A stretch of DNA of 33,988 nucleotides from an uncultured Prevotellaceae bacterium (GCA_902770845.1 CACXUV010000048.1:1-33988), one strand, 5' to 3'. Shown: positions 14,335 to 22,277, numbered from the stretch's first letter. Numbers and translations are program-made. The notes: generated by a model not told the origin, from the sequence alone.

Positions 14335-16077
14335 TCAGTCGCCAAAGACGAGCTTGCGGTCGCGAAGGGCAGCAGGCTTGGTCCACTCTTCAGGCACGAA
14401 CTTCCAGTTAGAGGCAGCACGCGGACTGACAGTGCCCTGACGCTCAATCTCCTGCATGAGGTAGTGGCGCAGGTCGAGAGGCGACTGATAGACAATGCGA
14501 CTGTTGAGAGAGTCTTTGGGAATGCCGGCACCACGCGTGATCAGTTCGCCACCGCCATTGCCGCGATAGCTGTTCATCACAACGCGATACCACCTGTTCT
14601 CGTCGAAAGCTTCGCCATTGGTCATGCGTAAGATGTTCACCTTCTGCCCGTTGGGCTTAGTGACATCGACCTCATAGTCAATGCCGGAGGCCGAATCGAA
14701 GTTGAAAGTGTAGTTGGTGAAGCCCATGCGCTGCTGGTCGCCACGGCTGCTCTTGCTGATGAGCAGAAGGTGGTCGGCGGCCGATGTCATGGTGTTGACC
14801 CATAGGTCGTAGCTCATTTCGAGGTGTTTCCTGATTTCGCGTCCTGTCATGCGAAGCACAAACAGCCTGTTCTCAAAACGATACAGCTTGAACATGTCGG
14901 CCACGGTGACGTCGCCGGCATTGATGCGGGCATCGAACGACAAGGGAGCGTTGAACGACACGTCGGCCCCCGAAATGTGCAGTTGCAACTCGTGGATGAA
15001 GTCGGTGAAGGCCGAAGGGCCAAAGTAGCTGTCGCGCGTGGAGACAGCATGGGTAAACGTGCCGATGCGGCGGTCAACATACTTCTTTATCTCGTCAATC
15101 TTGGGCTGATAGGCAGCCACCAACTGCTCGTCGACGGGCTCGTTGCGCACGTCGACAATCTTTCCCTGAATGTCTTTCCTGACAAGCTTACCATCACAGA
15201 AGGTCACTTCGATGGTGGCCTCGGCCACGTTCTGCGCGTAGCATGAGGGATCGATGCAAAGCACCTCGCGCCCCTTGGGATTCTTCACACGCAGATTGTG
15301 CACCTGGTGGTCGTGGCCAAAGAAGATGGCATCGAAGCCCTCTACCTCCTGTGCCACGCGCTTCGAGGCATTCTCTTCCAGTCCGCTGTCAAGCCTAATG
15401 CCGCCCTCAAGACCGCTGTGGAAAAGCCCGAAGATCAGATCGGCACGCTCCACCTTTTTTATATAGTCAACCCAGTAGCGTGCACACTGCACCATTTCGG
15501 TGAACTCGATGCCCTGATAAATGTCTTCATTGAGCCAGCAGGAGATGGTGGGCGTAATCATGCCCAGGACAGCAATCTTCACGCCATCGCGCACGAAGGT
15601 GGCATAGGGGTGCACGTAGGGCTGCCGTGTCTGCTTGTCCACGATGTTGGCCCCCAGCACCGGACAGCGCACCTCGCGAATCCACTTGTCATAGACAGCA
15701 TGTCCCGTCTCTACGTCGTGGTTGCCCACGGTCTGTGCATCGTAGCCCATGTAGTTGACGAGGCTGGCCCCCAGGTTGACGTCGTTGGGCACCACATAGT
15801 TGCTCCAATAGACGCAGGGCTGGCCCTGCAGAATGTCGCCATTGTCGATGAGCAGCAGGCGGTCGCCATAGTCGCGGCGCTGCTGGGCCACATAACTGCT
15901 GACGCGGGCAAGCGTGCCGCGCAGGGGCTTGTGGCCGATGAAGTCGTAGGGGAAGAAATGGCCATGCACGTCGCTGGTCTCGACAACCTTGAGCCTGACG
16001 GTCTTGGTTTGCGACAGAGCCGGTTGTGAACAAGCCAGGCACAGCGATGCCAGAACGATGCTTATAGAATGCTTCAT
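14335..16077 (-). CDS. Periplasmic metallophosphatase, 5'-nucleotidase/UshA family
   Basis: A 580-residue exported enzyme predicted to hydrolyse nucleotides or 2',3'-cyclic nucleotides for scavenging. The signal peptide is residues 1-22; Cys16 makes a lipoprotein conceivable. The calcineurin-like domain shows D36-V-H38, I-D-N-G-D81, G-N119-H-D and FFGHDHQVH. The C-terminal 5'-nucleotidase domain (about residues 340-540) has NAPLSFDARINAGDVTVADM and the substrate-loop YRGNGGGELITRGAGI. All metal ligands expected for the family are present. It is transcribed alone, with a -7 box 29 bases upstream of the ATG, divergent from the DnaJ-like gene. Confidence 0.9.
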   Translation of the reverse strand: MKHSISIVLASLCLACSQPALSQTKTVRLKVVETSDVHGHFFPYDFIGHKPLRGTLARVSSYVAQQRRDYGDRLLLIDNGDILQGQPCVYWSNYVVPNDVNLGASLVNYMGYDAQTVGNHDVETGHAVYDKWIREVRCPVLGANIVDKQTRQPYVHPYATFVRDGVKIAVLGMITPTISCWLNEDIYQGIEFTEMVQCARYWVDYIKKVERADLIFGLFHSGLEGGIRLDSGLEENASKRVAQEVEGFDAIFFGHDHQVHNLRVKNPKGREVLCIDPSCYAQNVAEATIEVTFCDGKLVRKDIQGKIVDVRNEPVDEQLVAAYQPKIDEIKKYVDRRIGTFTHAVSTRDSYFGPSAFTDFIHELQLHISGADVSFNAPLSFDARINAGDVTVADMFKLYRFENRLFVLRMTGREIRKHLEMSYDLWVNTMTSAADHLLLISKSSRGDQQRMGFTNYTFNFDSASGIDYEVDVTKPNGQKVNILRMTNGEAFDENRWYRVVMNSYRGNGGGELITRGAGIPKDSLNSRIVYQSPLDLRHYLMQEIERQGTVSPRAASNWKFVPEEWTKPAALRDRKLVFGD

Positions 16078-16105
16078 ATAACAGGAAAAATGATTAGTTC
16101 GAGTG

Positions 16106-16113
16106 CAAAATTA
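16106..16113 (-). promoter_or_regulatory. -7 box of the nucleotidase gene
   Basis: On the minus strand TAATTTTG matches TAnnTTTG and ends 28 bases before the ATG at 16077. No clear -33 TTTG is present. Confidence 0.5.
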
Positions 16114-16174
16114 CTATTTTTTTTCGTATTGCCATCGTTTCGGCACAAAAATTGCTGTAGCATCAATAAAAAAG

Positions 16175-16183
16175 AAAAGGAGG
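16175..16183 (+). promoter_or_regulatory. Strong Shine-Dalgarno of the DnaJ-like gene
   Basis: AAAAGGAGG lies 7 bases before the ATG at 16191. Such a complete anti-16S match is unusual in Bacteroidetes and fixes the start codon. Confidence 0.8.
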
Positions 16184-16190
16184 CACAGAT

Positions 16191-16847
16191 ATGGCATTCA
16201 TTGACTATTACAAGATTCTGGGCGTGAGCAAGGACATTCCGCAGAAGGATGTGAAGAAAGCCTACCTGAAGAGGGCCAAGCAGTTTCACCCCGACCTGCA
16301 CCCCGACGACCCAAAGGCGAAGGCAAAGTTTCAGGCACTGAACGAAGCTTACGACGTGATTGGCGATCCGGAGAAGCGCAAGAAATATGACCAGTATGGG
16401 GAACAATGGCAACAGGCCGAGGCTTTTGGCGGACAAGGAGGCGGATTCCACGCCGGAGGCTCGCCCTTCGAAGGCTTCGACTTCGGCTCGTTCAAGGGCG
16501 GTGGCGGAGGCTTCAGTTCGTTCTTCGAGACCCTGTTTGGCCACGGTGGTGGCGCAGGCTTCAGTGGCTTTAGCCGCCAGCAGGCCCAGCAGACACCACA
16601 GGAAACGCAGGCCCAGGTGGGCATCGACATGTACACGGCACTGCTGGGCGGCAATGTGATGATCACCCTGCGCGACGGCCAGAAGCTGAAGCTGAAAATA
16701 AAACCGGGCACACAGCCCGGTTCAAAGGTGCGCCTGCGTGGCAAAGGCCACGGCGGACAGGACCTGATTATCACCTACAACGTGACGCTGCCTGCCACAC
16801 TGACAGAACGACAGCGACAGCTGCTGGAGGAAATGAGGCACAGTTAG
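16191..16847 (+). CDS. Short DnaJ/CbpA-like J-domain protein
   Basis: A 218-residue co-chaperone expected to stimulate DnaK ATPase. The N-terminal J domain (residues 5-70) has the essential H33-P-D35. A Gly/Phe-rich linker follows (about 75-135). One C-terminal substrate-binding domain remains (IDMYTALLGG... KIKPGTQPGSKVRLRGKGHG). CbpA and DnaJ normally have two such domains, and DnaJ also has a zinc domain; both the first C-terminal domain and the zinc domain are absent, so the protein is about 90 residues shorter than CbpA. The stop codon TAG overlaps the kdsB stop on the other strand (16844-16847). Confidence 0.87.
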   Translation: MAFIDYYKILGVSKDIPQKDVKKAYLKRAKQFHPDLHPDDPKAKAKFQALNEAYDVIGDPEKRKKYDQYGEQWQQAEAFGGQGGGFHAGGSPFEGFDFGSFKGGGGGFSSFFETLFGHGGGAGFSGFSRQQAQQTPQETQAQVGIDMYTALLGGNVMITLRDGQKLKLKIKPGTQPGSKVRLRGKGHGGQDLIITYNVTLPATLTERQRQLLEEMRHS

Positions 16848-17587
16848 GCTTGCTCGCGCAGGAAAGCCTCGGCGCGCTCAAGGTCGGCCGGGGTGTCGAT
16901 ACCCACGGTCTCCACCTGGGTGAGCCCCACTTTGATACGGTAGCCGTTCTGCAACCATCGCAACTGCTCCAAGCTCTCGGCCAGTTCCAGAGGGCTTTGG
17001 GGCAGTTTTGTTATTTCGGTCAGCACCTCGCTGCGATAGGCATAAAGGCCAATATGCTTCAAGAACGGAAACTCGCTCAGCCACTGCTGCTGCTCCCGAC
17101 CACGCACATAGGGAATGATGCTGCGGCTGAAGTAGAGAGCGTAGCCATCGACGTCGGTCACAATCTTGGGCGAGTTGGGGTTTGCAACGGCCTCGATGCT
17201 CTCGAAGGGTTTGCCCAGGGTGGCAATCTGGGTGCGCGGGTCGTCGAAGAGCTGCATCACGGTCTGCAGCTGACTCTGCTGAATGAAAGGCTCGTCGCCC
17301 TGAATGTTGATTACCACATCGGCATCAACGCCCAGTTTCTCCACCGCCTCGGCTATGCGGTCGGTGCCGCTGCGGTGCTTGTCGCTCGTCATCACAGCCT
17401 TGCCACCAAAACGCTCCACGGCCATGAAGATGCGCTCGTCGTCGGTGGCCACCCACGCCTGCCCCACGGCTGCACGTGCCTGTTCGTAAACTCTCTGAAT
17501 CACAGTCTTGCCACCCAGCATGGCCAGCGGCTTTCCTGGAAAGCGCGTCGATGCATAGCGCGCAGGAATCATTGCAACAAATTTCAT
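16844..17587 (-). CDS. kdsB: 3-deoxy-manno-octulosonate cytidylyltransferase
   Basis: Activates KDO as CMP-KDO for lipopolysaccharide inner core synthesis (247 aa, normal length). The N-terminal nucleotide-binding motif is IPARYASTRFPGKPLAMLGG. INIQGDEPF (conserved Q-G-D-E-P) and FLKHIGLYAYR (conserved H-x-G-x-Y) follow. The start at 17587 gives MKFVAMIPARYAS; an extension to 17734 would run through the promoter and repeat region. It converges on the DnaJ-like gene with overlapping stop codons (TAA and TAG in TTAG), so there is no room for a terminator between them. Confidence 0.95.
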   Translation of the reverse strand: MKFVAMIPARYASTRFPGKPLAMLGGKTVIQRVYEQARAAVGQAWVATDDERIFMAVERFGGKAVMTSDKHRSGTDRIAEAVEKLGVDADVVINIQGDEPFIQQSQLQTVMQLFDDPRTQIATLGKPFESIEAVANPNSPKIVTDVDGYALYFSRSIIPYVRGREQQQWLSEFPFLKHIGLYAYRSEVLTEITKLPQSPLELAESLEQLRWLQNGYRIKVGLTQVETVGIDTPADLERAEAFLREQA

Positions 17588-17628
17588 GTCAATATAATTT
17601 TCTTTTTTTACTATTTTCTTTTCGTCCG

Positions 17629-17636
17629 CAAAATTA
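17629..17636 (-). promoter_or_regulatory. -7 box of kdsB
   Basis: TAATTTTG on the minus strand fits the -7 consensus and ends 41 bases before the kdsB ATG. No convincing -33 match. Confidence 0.5.
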
Positions 17637-17678
17637 CAAAATTCCGGCCGAAACGCCATCATTTTCAACAACTTTTTG

Positions 17679-17800
17679 GTTGGTTTGCAACGAGGCCCCC
17701 GTTGTGTCCTAATTCGGCCCCCGTTGCAATGCAATAAGGGCCCCGTTGCAACACAACGGAGGCCCTATTGCAACATAACGGAGGCCCTATTGCAAGCCAC
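17679..17800 (+). repeat. Array of five degenerate 22-bp GC-rich repeats between kdsB and nrdD
   Basis: Units at 17679-17700, 17701-17722, 17723-17744, 17745-17766 and 17767-17788, plus a partial copy to 17800. Each begins RTTG(CAA) and ends in a GGCCC-type block, with variable bases between. Two units contain GTTGCAA followed by AC or TG, and several end in GGAGGCCCT or GGGCCCC. An 18-bp imperfect inverted repeat (17731-17748 with 17754-17771, three mismatches) lies inside. The array, the promoters and an A-rich leader fill the 475-bp gap between the kdsB and nrdD starts; I see no gene there. Confidence 0.85.
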
Positions 17801-17929
17801 TGAAAATCAGATGGTTGTAGTGTCATTTTTCAAGTTCTCGAAAAGAACGGACAAAACATTGTTGCAAAATATCTTAGAAAAAAATATGTTAAAGACAAAT
17901 AAAACATAGCACGTTTCAGCAAAAAGATG

Positions 17930-17937
17930 TAACTTTG
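17930..17937 (+). promoter_or_regulatory. -7 box of nrdD
   Basis: TAACTTTG matches the -7 consensus and lies 125 bases before the nrdD ATG, implying a long A-rich leader. The leader holds perfect 8-base arms GGAAAACT (17961-17968) and AGTTTTCC (17991-17998) separated by 22 bases. A regulatory role of that hairpin is only a guess. Confidence 0.5.
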
Positions 17938-18062
17938 CAATCGATTAGGATTTTCTAAAACGGAAAACTTTGGAAAAAGAAAAACGGAAAAAGTTTTCCA
18001 AAACAGAAAAGACATAAACCAGAAAAAGCAAACAAAACCAACAACAACAATAGAACACCGAC

Positions 18063-20537
18063 ATGGAAATAAAAAACTTTACCATCACCAAGCGCGACGG
18101 TTCAAAAGACCGCTTCTCGCTCGACAAAATCATGAACGCCATTGTGAAGGCATTCGAAAGCGTTGACCAGCCTGCCGACCTGGGCACCATCTCGAAAATA
18201 CTGAGCCACCTGAACATCAGAGACGACATCAAGGTGGAGGACATTCAGAACCAGGTGGAAGAGGCACTCATGCGCGAGGGCTTCTACAAGGTGGCAAAAT
18301 CGTTCATGCTCTATCGCCAGCAGCACACCGAAGACCGCGAAACGCTGGAGAAGATGATGTTCCTGTCGGAATACATGGAGTCGGTGAATGCCGCCACAGG
18401 CTCGAAATACGACGCCAACGCCAACGTGGAGCACAAGAACATTGCCACGCTCATTGGCGAGCTGCCCAAGAGCAACTTCATCCGGCTGAACCGCCGACTG
18501 CTCACCGATCGCATCAAGAAGATGTTTGGCAAGCAGTTGGCCGACGAATACATTGACAAGCTGACACACCACTTTATATATAAGAACGACGAAACGTCGC
18601 TGGCCAACTACTGCGCCTCGATCACCATGTATCCCTGGCTCATCGGCGGCACCACCAGCATTGGCGGCAACTCTACGGCGCCCACCAACCTGAAGTCGTT
18701 CTGCGGTGGTTTCGTGAACATGGTGTTCATGGTGAGCTCGATGCTGAGCGGTGCCTGCGCCACGCCCGAGTTTCTGATGTACATGAACTACTTCCTGGGC
18801 AAGGAATACGGCTTGGACTACTGGAAACGGGCCGACGAGGTGGTCGACCTCTCGTTGAAGCACCGAACGCTCGACAAGGTGATAACCGACTGCTTCGAGC
18901 AGATTGTGTACACCCTGAACCAGCCCACCGGCGCACGCAACTATCAGGCCGTGTTCTGGAACGTGGCCTACTACGACCGCTACTACTTCGAGAGCATCTT
19001 CGGCGAGTTCTACTTCCCCGACGGCTCGAAGCCCGACTGGGACGGACTGTCGTGGCTGCAAAAGCGCTTCATGAAATGGTTCAACAAGGAGCGCACCAAA
19101 ACGCTGCTGACCTTCCCCGTGGAAACAATGGCCCTGCTGGTCGACGAAAACGGCGACTGCAAAGACAAGGAATGGGGCGAGTTTACGGCCGAAATGTACA
19201 GCGAGGGCCACTCGTTCTTCACCTACATGAGCGACAATGCCGACTCGCTCTCCAGCTGCTGCCGACTGCGCAACGAGATAACCGACAACGGCTTCAGCTA
19301 CACGCTGGGAGCCGGCGGCGTGTCGACGGGCTCCAAGTCGGTGCTCACCATCAACCTGAACCGCTGCATACAGTATGCCGTGAACCACGAAATTGACTAT
19401 CTGGAGTATCTGGGCGGTGTGCTCGACCTGTGCCACAAAGTGCAGCTGGCCTACAACGAGAACCTGAAAGAGCTGCAGGCCCACGGCATGCTGCCGCTGT
19501 TCGACGCCGGCTACATCAACATTGCGCGACAGTATCTCACCATCGGCATCAACGGCCTGGTAGAGGCTGCCGAGTTCATGGGACTGAAAATCACCCCCAA
19601 CGACGACTACAAGCACTTTGTGCAGGGCATCCTGAGCCTGGTTGAAACATACAACAAGAAATATCGCACGAAGGAGGTGATGTTCAACTGCGAAATGATT
19701 CCAGCCGAGAACGTGGGCGTGAAGCACGCCAAGTGGGATCGCGAAGACGGCTACTTCGTGCCACGCGACTGCTACAACAGCTACTTCTACGTGGTGGAAG
19801 ACGACTCGCTCGACATCATCGACAAGTTCAAGCTGCACGGTGCCCCCTACATTGAGCACCTCACTGGCGGCTCTGCCCTGCACTTGAACCTGGAAGAGCA
19901 TCTGTCGAAGCAGCAGTACATGCAGCTGCTGAAGATTGCCGCCAAGGAGGGCTGCAACTACTTCACCTTCAACGGAAGAAGCCGCACGCCGATACTACGC
20001 GCATGCCGCACAAGCCTAAGACCACGGTGGACAGAACACCGCATGGCCTGCACAAATGATATGCTAAAATACGCAAACACCGATATTGTTTTTCAAGAAA
20101 TACCCGACGAAGTGACACTGGCAATCAACATCTCGAATTGCCCGTGTCACTGTCCCGGGTGTCACAGCCACTACCTGTGGGACGACGTGGGACTGCCCTT
20201 AGACACCAACGCCATAGACCACTTCGTGGCACAATACGGCAACGACATCACCTGCATCAGCTTCATGGGGGGCGATGCCGACCCCATGGGCGTGAACCTG
20301 CTGGCACAGTACATTCACGAAGAACACGCACAGTTCAAGGTGGCCTGGTATAGCGGCCGACTGCGCATTCCGTCGGCCATCAACAAGACCGACTTCGACT
20401 ACATCAAGGTGGGCCCCTACATCCGCCACCTGGGACCACTCAACAAGCCCACCACCAACCAGCGCCTCTATCGGAAACAAGACGACGGCACGTTTCAGGA
20501 CATCACTGAACGCTTCTGGCGCAAGCAGTTTTCTTGA
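18063..20537 (+). CDS. nrdD: Fused open frame: NrdD lacking its glycyl-radical end, joined to NrdG
   Basis: Class III anaerobic ribonucleotide reductase locus read as one 824-residue frame. Residues 1-637 are NrdD: an ATP-cone (about 4-95), then the catalytic barrel with NSTAPTNLKSFCGGF and the active-site-type SSCCRLRNEITDNGFSY. After KEGCNYFTFN (N637) the frame reads 29 unrelated residues, then NrdG from Met667. The expected continuation (IPNT, four zinc-binding Cys, the RVIGYL-type glycyl-radical loop) is missing. The genuine NrdD end, EEAARRYYAHAAQA then stop, is readable in the next frame at 19975-20019. So about 50 codons appear deleted with a frameshift. Either the enzyme is inactive or the assembly is wrong here. 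Confidence 0.85.
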   Translation: MEIKNFTITKRDGSKDRFSLDKIMNAIVKAFESVDQPADLGTISKILSHLNIRDDIKVEDIQNQVEEALMREGFYKVAKSFMLYRQQHTEDRETLEKMMFLSEYMESVNAATGSKYDANANVEHKNIATLIGELPKSNFIRLNRRLLTDRIKKMFGKQLADEYIDKLTHHFIYKNDETSLANYCASITMYPWLIGGTTSIGGNSTAPTNLKSFCGGFVNMVFMVSSMLSGACATPEFLMYMNYFLGKEYGLDYWKRADEVVDLSLKHRTLDKVITDCFEQIVYTLNQPTGARNYQAVFWNVAYYDRYYFESIFGEFYFPDGSKPDWDGLSWLQKRFMKWFNKERTKTLLTFPVETMALLVDENGDCKDKEWGEFTAEMYSEGHSFFTYMSDNADSLSSCCRLRNEITDNGFSYTLGAGGVSTGSKSVLTINLNRCIQYAVNHEIDYLEYLGGVLDLCHKVQLAYNENLKELQAHGMLPLFDAGYINIARQYLTIGINGLVEAAEFMGLKITPNDDYKHFVQGILSLVETYNKKYRTKEVMFNCEMIPAENVGVKHAKWDREDGYFVPRDCYNSYFYVVEDDSLDIIDKFKLHGAPYIEHLTGGSALHLNLEEHLSKQQYMQLLKIAAKEGCNYFTFNGRSRTPILRACRTSLRPRWTEHRMACTNDMLKYANTDIVFQEIPDEVTLAINISNCPCHCPGCHSHYLWDDVGLPLDTNAIDHFVAQYGNDITCISFMGGDADPMGVNLLAQYIHEEHAQFKVAWYSGRLRIPSAINKTDFDYIKVGPYIRHLGPLNKPTTNQRLYRKQDDGTFQDITERFWRKQFS
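19971..20019 (+). other. Deletion junction and out-of-frame NrdD C-terminal remnant
   Basis: The NrdD frame ends its family match at AAC (19971-19973). From 19972 the +1 frame reads Thr then EEAARRYYAHAAQA and TAA (20017-20019), the normal C-terminal tail of NrdD. The missing length must be 2 modulo 3; by comparison with the family I estimate about 146-149 bases. Confidence 0.8.
20061..20537 (+). CDS. nrdG: Anaerobic ribonucleotide reductase activating protein NrdG
   Basis: Radical SAM activase that would put the glycyl radical on NrdD (158 aa, normal length). The natural start is probably the ATG at 20061 (MLKYANTDIVFQEIPDEVTL), 41 bases after the original NrdD stop; it is now in frame with the truncated nrdD. 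The cluster motif is C27-x3-C31-x2-C34 (with an extra Cys29), followed by the FMGGDADP SAM-binding loop. The C-terminal KVGPYIRHLGPLNKPTTNQRLY is typical. NrdG itself looks intact and could be translated separately. Confidence 0.85.
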   Translation: MLKYANTDIVFQEIPDEVTLAINISNCPCHCPGCHSHYLWDDVGLPLDTNAIDHFVAQYGNDITCISFMGGDADPMGVNLLAQYIHEEHAQFKVAWYSGRLRIPSAINKTDFDYIKVGPYIRHLGPLNKPTTNQRLYRKQDDGTFQDITERFWRKQFS

Positions 20538-20572
20538 AAATTCCCACAACTTTATAAATAAATCTTAATTTC

Positions 20573-20604
20573 TTTGCCTGTAGGCTTTTTTTTTTGTACT
20601 TTTG
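20573..20604 (+). promoter_or_regulatory. Promoter of the MORN-repeat gene
   Basis: TTTG (20573-20576), 20 bases, then TACTTTTG (20597-20604) is a full match to the Bacteroidetes consensus. The ATG at 20614 is only 9 bases beyond the -7 box, so the transcript may be nearly leaderless or translation may begin at the next ATG (20626). Confidence 0.75.
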
Positions 20605-20613
20605 GGGGGTAAA

Positions 20614-21747
20614 ATGCAGAACGAAATGAAATTAAGACTACATATACTCACAATAGCTTTCCTCCTGACGCCCAACATCACACATGCCCAGAAGATCACA
20701 CTGGGCTCGACCACCACCAAGGATGGCGGCGAATATAACGGCGAAATAGCAGCAGGAAAACCACATGGAAAAGGCAAAGCCGTGTATGAAAATGGCGACT
20801 GGTATGAAGGCGCCTACGTGAAAGGCAAGCGCCAGGGCTACGGCGTCTACACCTTCAGCGACGGCGAGAAATACGAAGGCGAATGGCTGCAGGACCACCA
20901 GCACGGAAAAGGCACCTACTACTTCATGAACAACAACCGCTATGACGGTCTGTGGTACAAAGACTACCAGCAGGGGCATGGCACGATGTACTACTTCAAC
21001 GGCGACAAATACGACGGCGTGTGGAAGGAAGACCAGCGCGAAGGACGCGGCGTCTACACCTTTGCCAGCGGAGCTTTCTACGACGGAGAGTGGAAGGCCG
21101 ACAAGAAAAACGGCAAGGGAACGTTCTGCTGGAGTGACGGTTCCAGCTATGAGGGGCAGTGGCAAAACGACCTGAAGCACGGCAAGGGCACCTTCCGCTA
21201 TGCCAACGGCGACGTCTACGTGGGCCAGTTTGCCAACGACCTGATGCACGGCAAAGGCATCTACCGCTTCCACAACGGCGACGTCTACGAAGGCGACTAC
21301 CTGCAAGGCGAACGCTCCGGCACCGGCATCTGCCGCTATGCCAACGGTGACAAATACACCGGACAGTTCCGCAACGGCAACAAGCACGGACAAGGCACAC
21401 TGGTGTGGCAGAACGGCAACACCTACGTGGGCCAGTGGCAGAACGACCAGGCCAACGGCAAAGGCAAGCTGACCACCAAGCAGGGCGACGTGGTAGACGG
21501 AACCTTCAAGAACGGACTGCCCGAAGGCGAATGTATTGGCCACCTGGCCGACGGGTCGAAGTTCAAGGCCGTGTTCAAGAACGGGCTGCGCAACGGAAAA
21601 TCTATCGAGGAAAACAAAGATGGCAAGCGCTTTGAAGGCAACTACGCCAACGGAAAACGCGACGGACGCTTCGTGGAGAAAGACCGCAACGGCAACATCA
21701 CAGCCCAAGGCACCTACACCCGTGGACACCGCCAACTGGACAGATAG
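20614..21747 (+). CDS. Exported MORN-repeat protein
   Basis: A 377-residue protein built almost entirely of MORN repeats (YxGxWxxGxxxGxGxxxx, about 23 residues each). I count about eleven clear copies, from YNGEI through YVGQW, and three degenerate ones at the C-terminus. A signal peptide precedes them (HILTIAFLLTPNITHAQ), so the beta-hairpin solenoid is probably periplasmic or on the cell surface. The ATG at 20626 is an equally good start for the signal peptide. Function is unknown; MORN repeats mainly give structure and binding. It begins a group with yhcH-like, glgB and DUF6057 genes, spaced 29, 54 and 9 bases. Confidence 0.85.
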   Translation: MQNEMKLRLHILTIAFLLTPNITHAQKITLGSTTTKDGGEYNGEIAAGKPHGKGKAVYENGDWYEGAYVKGKRQGYGVYTFSDGEKYEGEWLQDHQHGKGTYYFMNNNRYDGLWYKDYQQGHGTMYYFNGDKYDGVWKEDQREGRGVYTFASGAFYDGEWKADKKNGKGTFCWSDGSSYEGQWQNDLKHGKGTFRYANGDVYVGQFANDLMHGKGIYRFHNGDVYEGDYLQGERSGTGICRYANGDKYTGQFRNGNKHGQGTLVWQNGNTYVGQWQNDQANGKGKLTTKQGDVVDGTFKNGLPEGECIGHLADGSKFKAVFKNGLRNGKSIEENKDGKRFEGNYANGKRDGRFVEKDRNGNITAQGTYTRGHRQLDR

Positions 21748-21776
21748 ACAAGGTTAACTAAAAAACTACATATTTT

Positions 21777-22223
21777 ATGGTAATCGACACACTGGACAAC
21801 CTCGCTAAGTATGAGGCAATGAACCCACTCTTCAAAGACGTGGTAGAGTTTATCAACAACAACGACCTGAACGCCCTGGAGGCTGGCAAGCACGAAATCA
21901 AGGGCAAAGACCTGTTCGTGAACATCACCACCGCCAAAGGCCGCACACCCGATGCTGCCGTGCTGGAAACCCACCGCAACATGATCGACATCCAGATTCC
22001 GCTCGACGCTCCCGAAACCTTTGGCTACACCCCACTTTGCCATCTGCCCGAAACACCCTACAATGCCGAAAAGGACATCACAAAATATGGCGACCTGATG
22101 GCCGAGAGCTTCGTTGACTGTCAGCCCGGCATGTTTGCAATCTTCTTCCCGCAAGACGGTCATGCCCCCTGCATCTCGATGGTGCCGGAAATCAAGAAAG
22201 CAATTTTCAAGGTAAAAGCGTAG
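21777..22223 (+). CDS. YhcH/YjgK/YiaL family protein
   Basis: A 148-residue single-domain cupin-like protein of the YhcH/YjgK/YiaL (DUF386) family, related to the beta subunit of evolved beta-galactosidase. Typical features are the N-terminal MVIDTLDNLAKY, KHEIKGKDLFVNI, ETHRNMIDIQIPL (His and acidic metal-site region) and the FFPQDGHAPCIS segment near the end. Members act on or bind sugar intermediates and some have been linked to sialic acid catabolism, but substrates are mostly unproven. No signal peptide. It sits 29 bases after the MORN gene and 54 bases before glgB. Confidence 0.87.
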   Translation: MVIDTLDNLAKYEAMNPLFKDVVEFINNNDLNALEAGKHEIKGKDLFVNITTAKGRTPDAAVLETHRNMIDIQIPLDAPETFGYTPLCHLPETPYNAEKDITKYGDLMAESFVDCQPGMFAIFFPQDGHAPCISMVPEIKKAIFKVKA

Positions 22224-22277
22224 AACAGGGCTACACAGGCCCCACGAGGCCCATCCCCCTAAAAAACAACAATCATT

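Noticed and set aside
17679..17800. CRISPR array
   Set aside because: Units are contiguous and degenerate with no unique spacers, and no cas genes are nearby. The same holds for 6803-6912 and 5996-6084.
17834..17848. GTTCT/AGAAC hairpin upstream of nrdD as a terminator
   Set aside because: The stem is only 5 bp, no T-run follows, and no gene ends in front of it.
18102..19901. A 599-codon open frame on the minus strand opposite nrdD
   Set aside because: It is exactly antisense to well-conserved NrdD sequence and its product is a Val/His/Leu-rich string without motifs; such frames arise from the GC-rich codon use here. The same applies to long antisense frames opposite glgB (23127-24584), the DUF2027/Smr gene (28118-29704) and the CMD/cupin gene (31949-33127).
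18063..20537. A natural NrdD-NrdG domain fusion
   Set aside because: The linker residues 638-666 match nothing in either family, and the same DNA in the next frame encodes the normal NrdD tail and stop, so a deletion with frameshift is the better explanation.
20577..20595. GCC-TGTA-GGC followed by a T-run as a terminator of nrdG
   Set aside because: The stem has only three base pairs, and the T-run lies inside the spacer of the promoter at 20573-20604, so it is better explained as promoter DNA.
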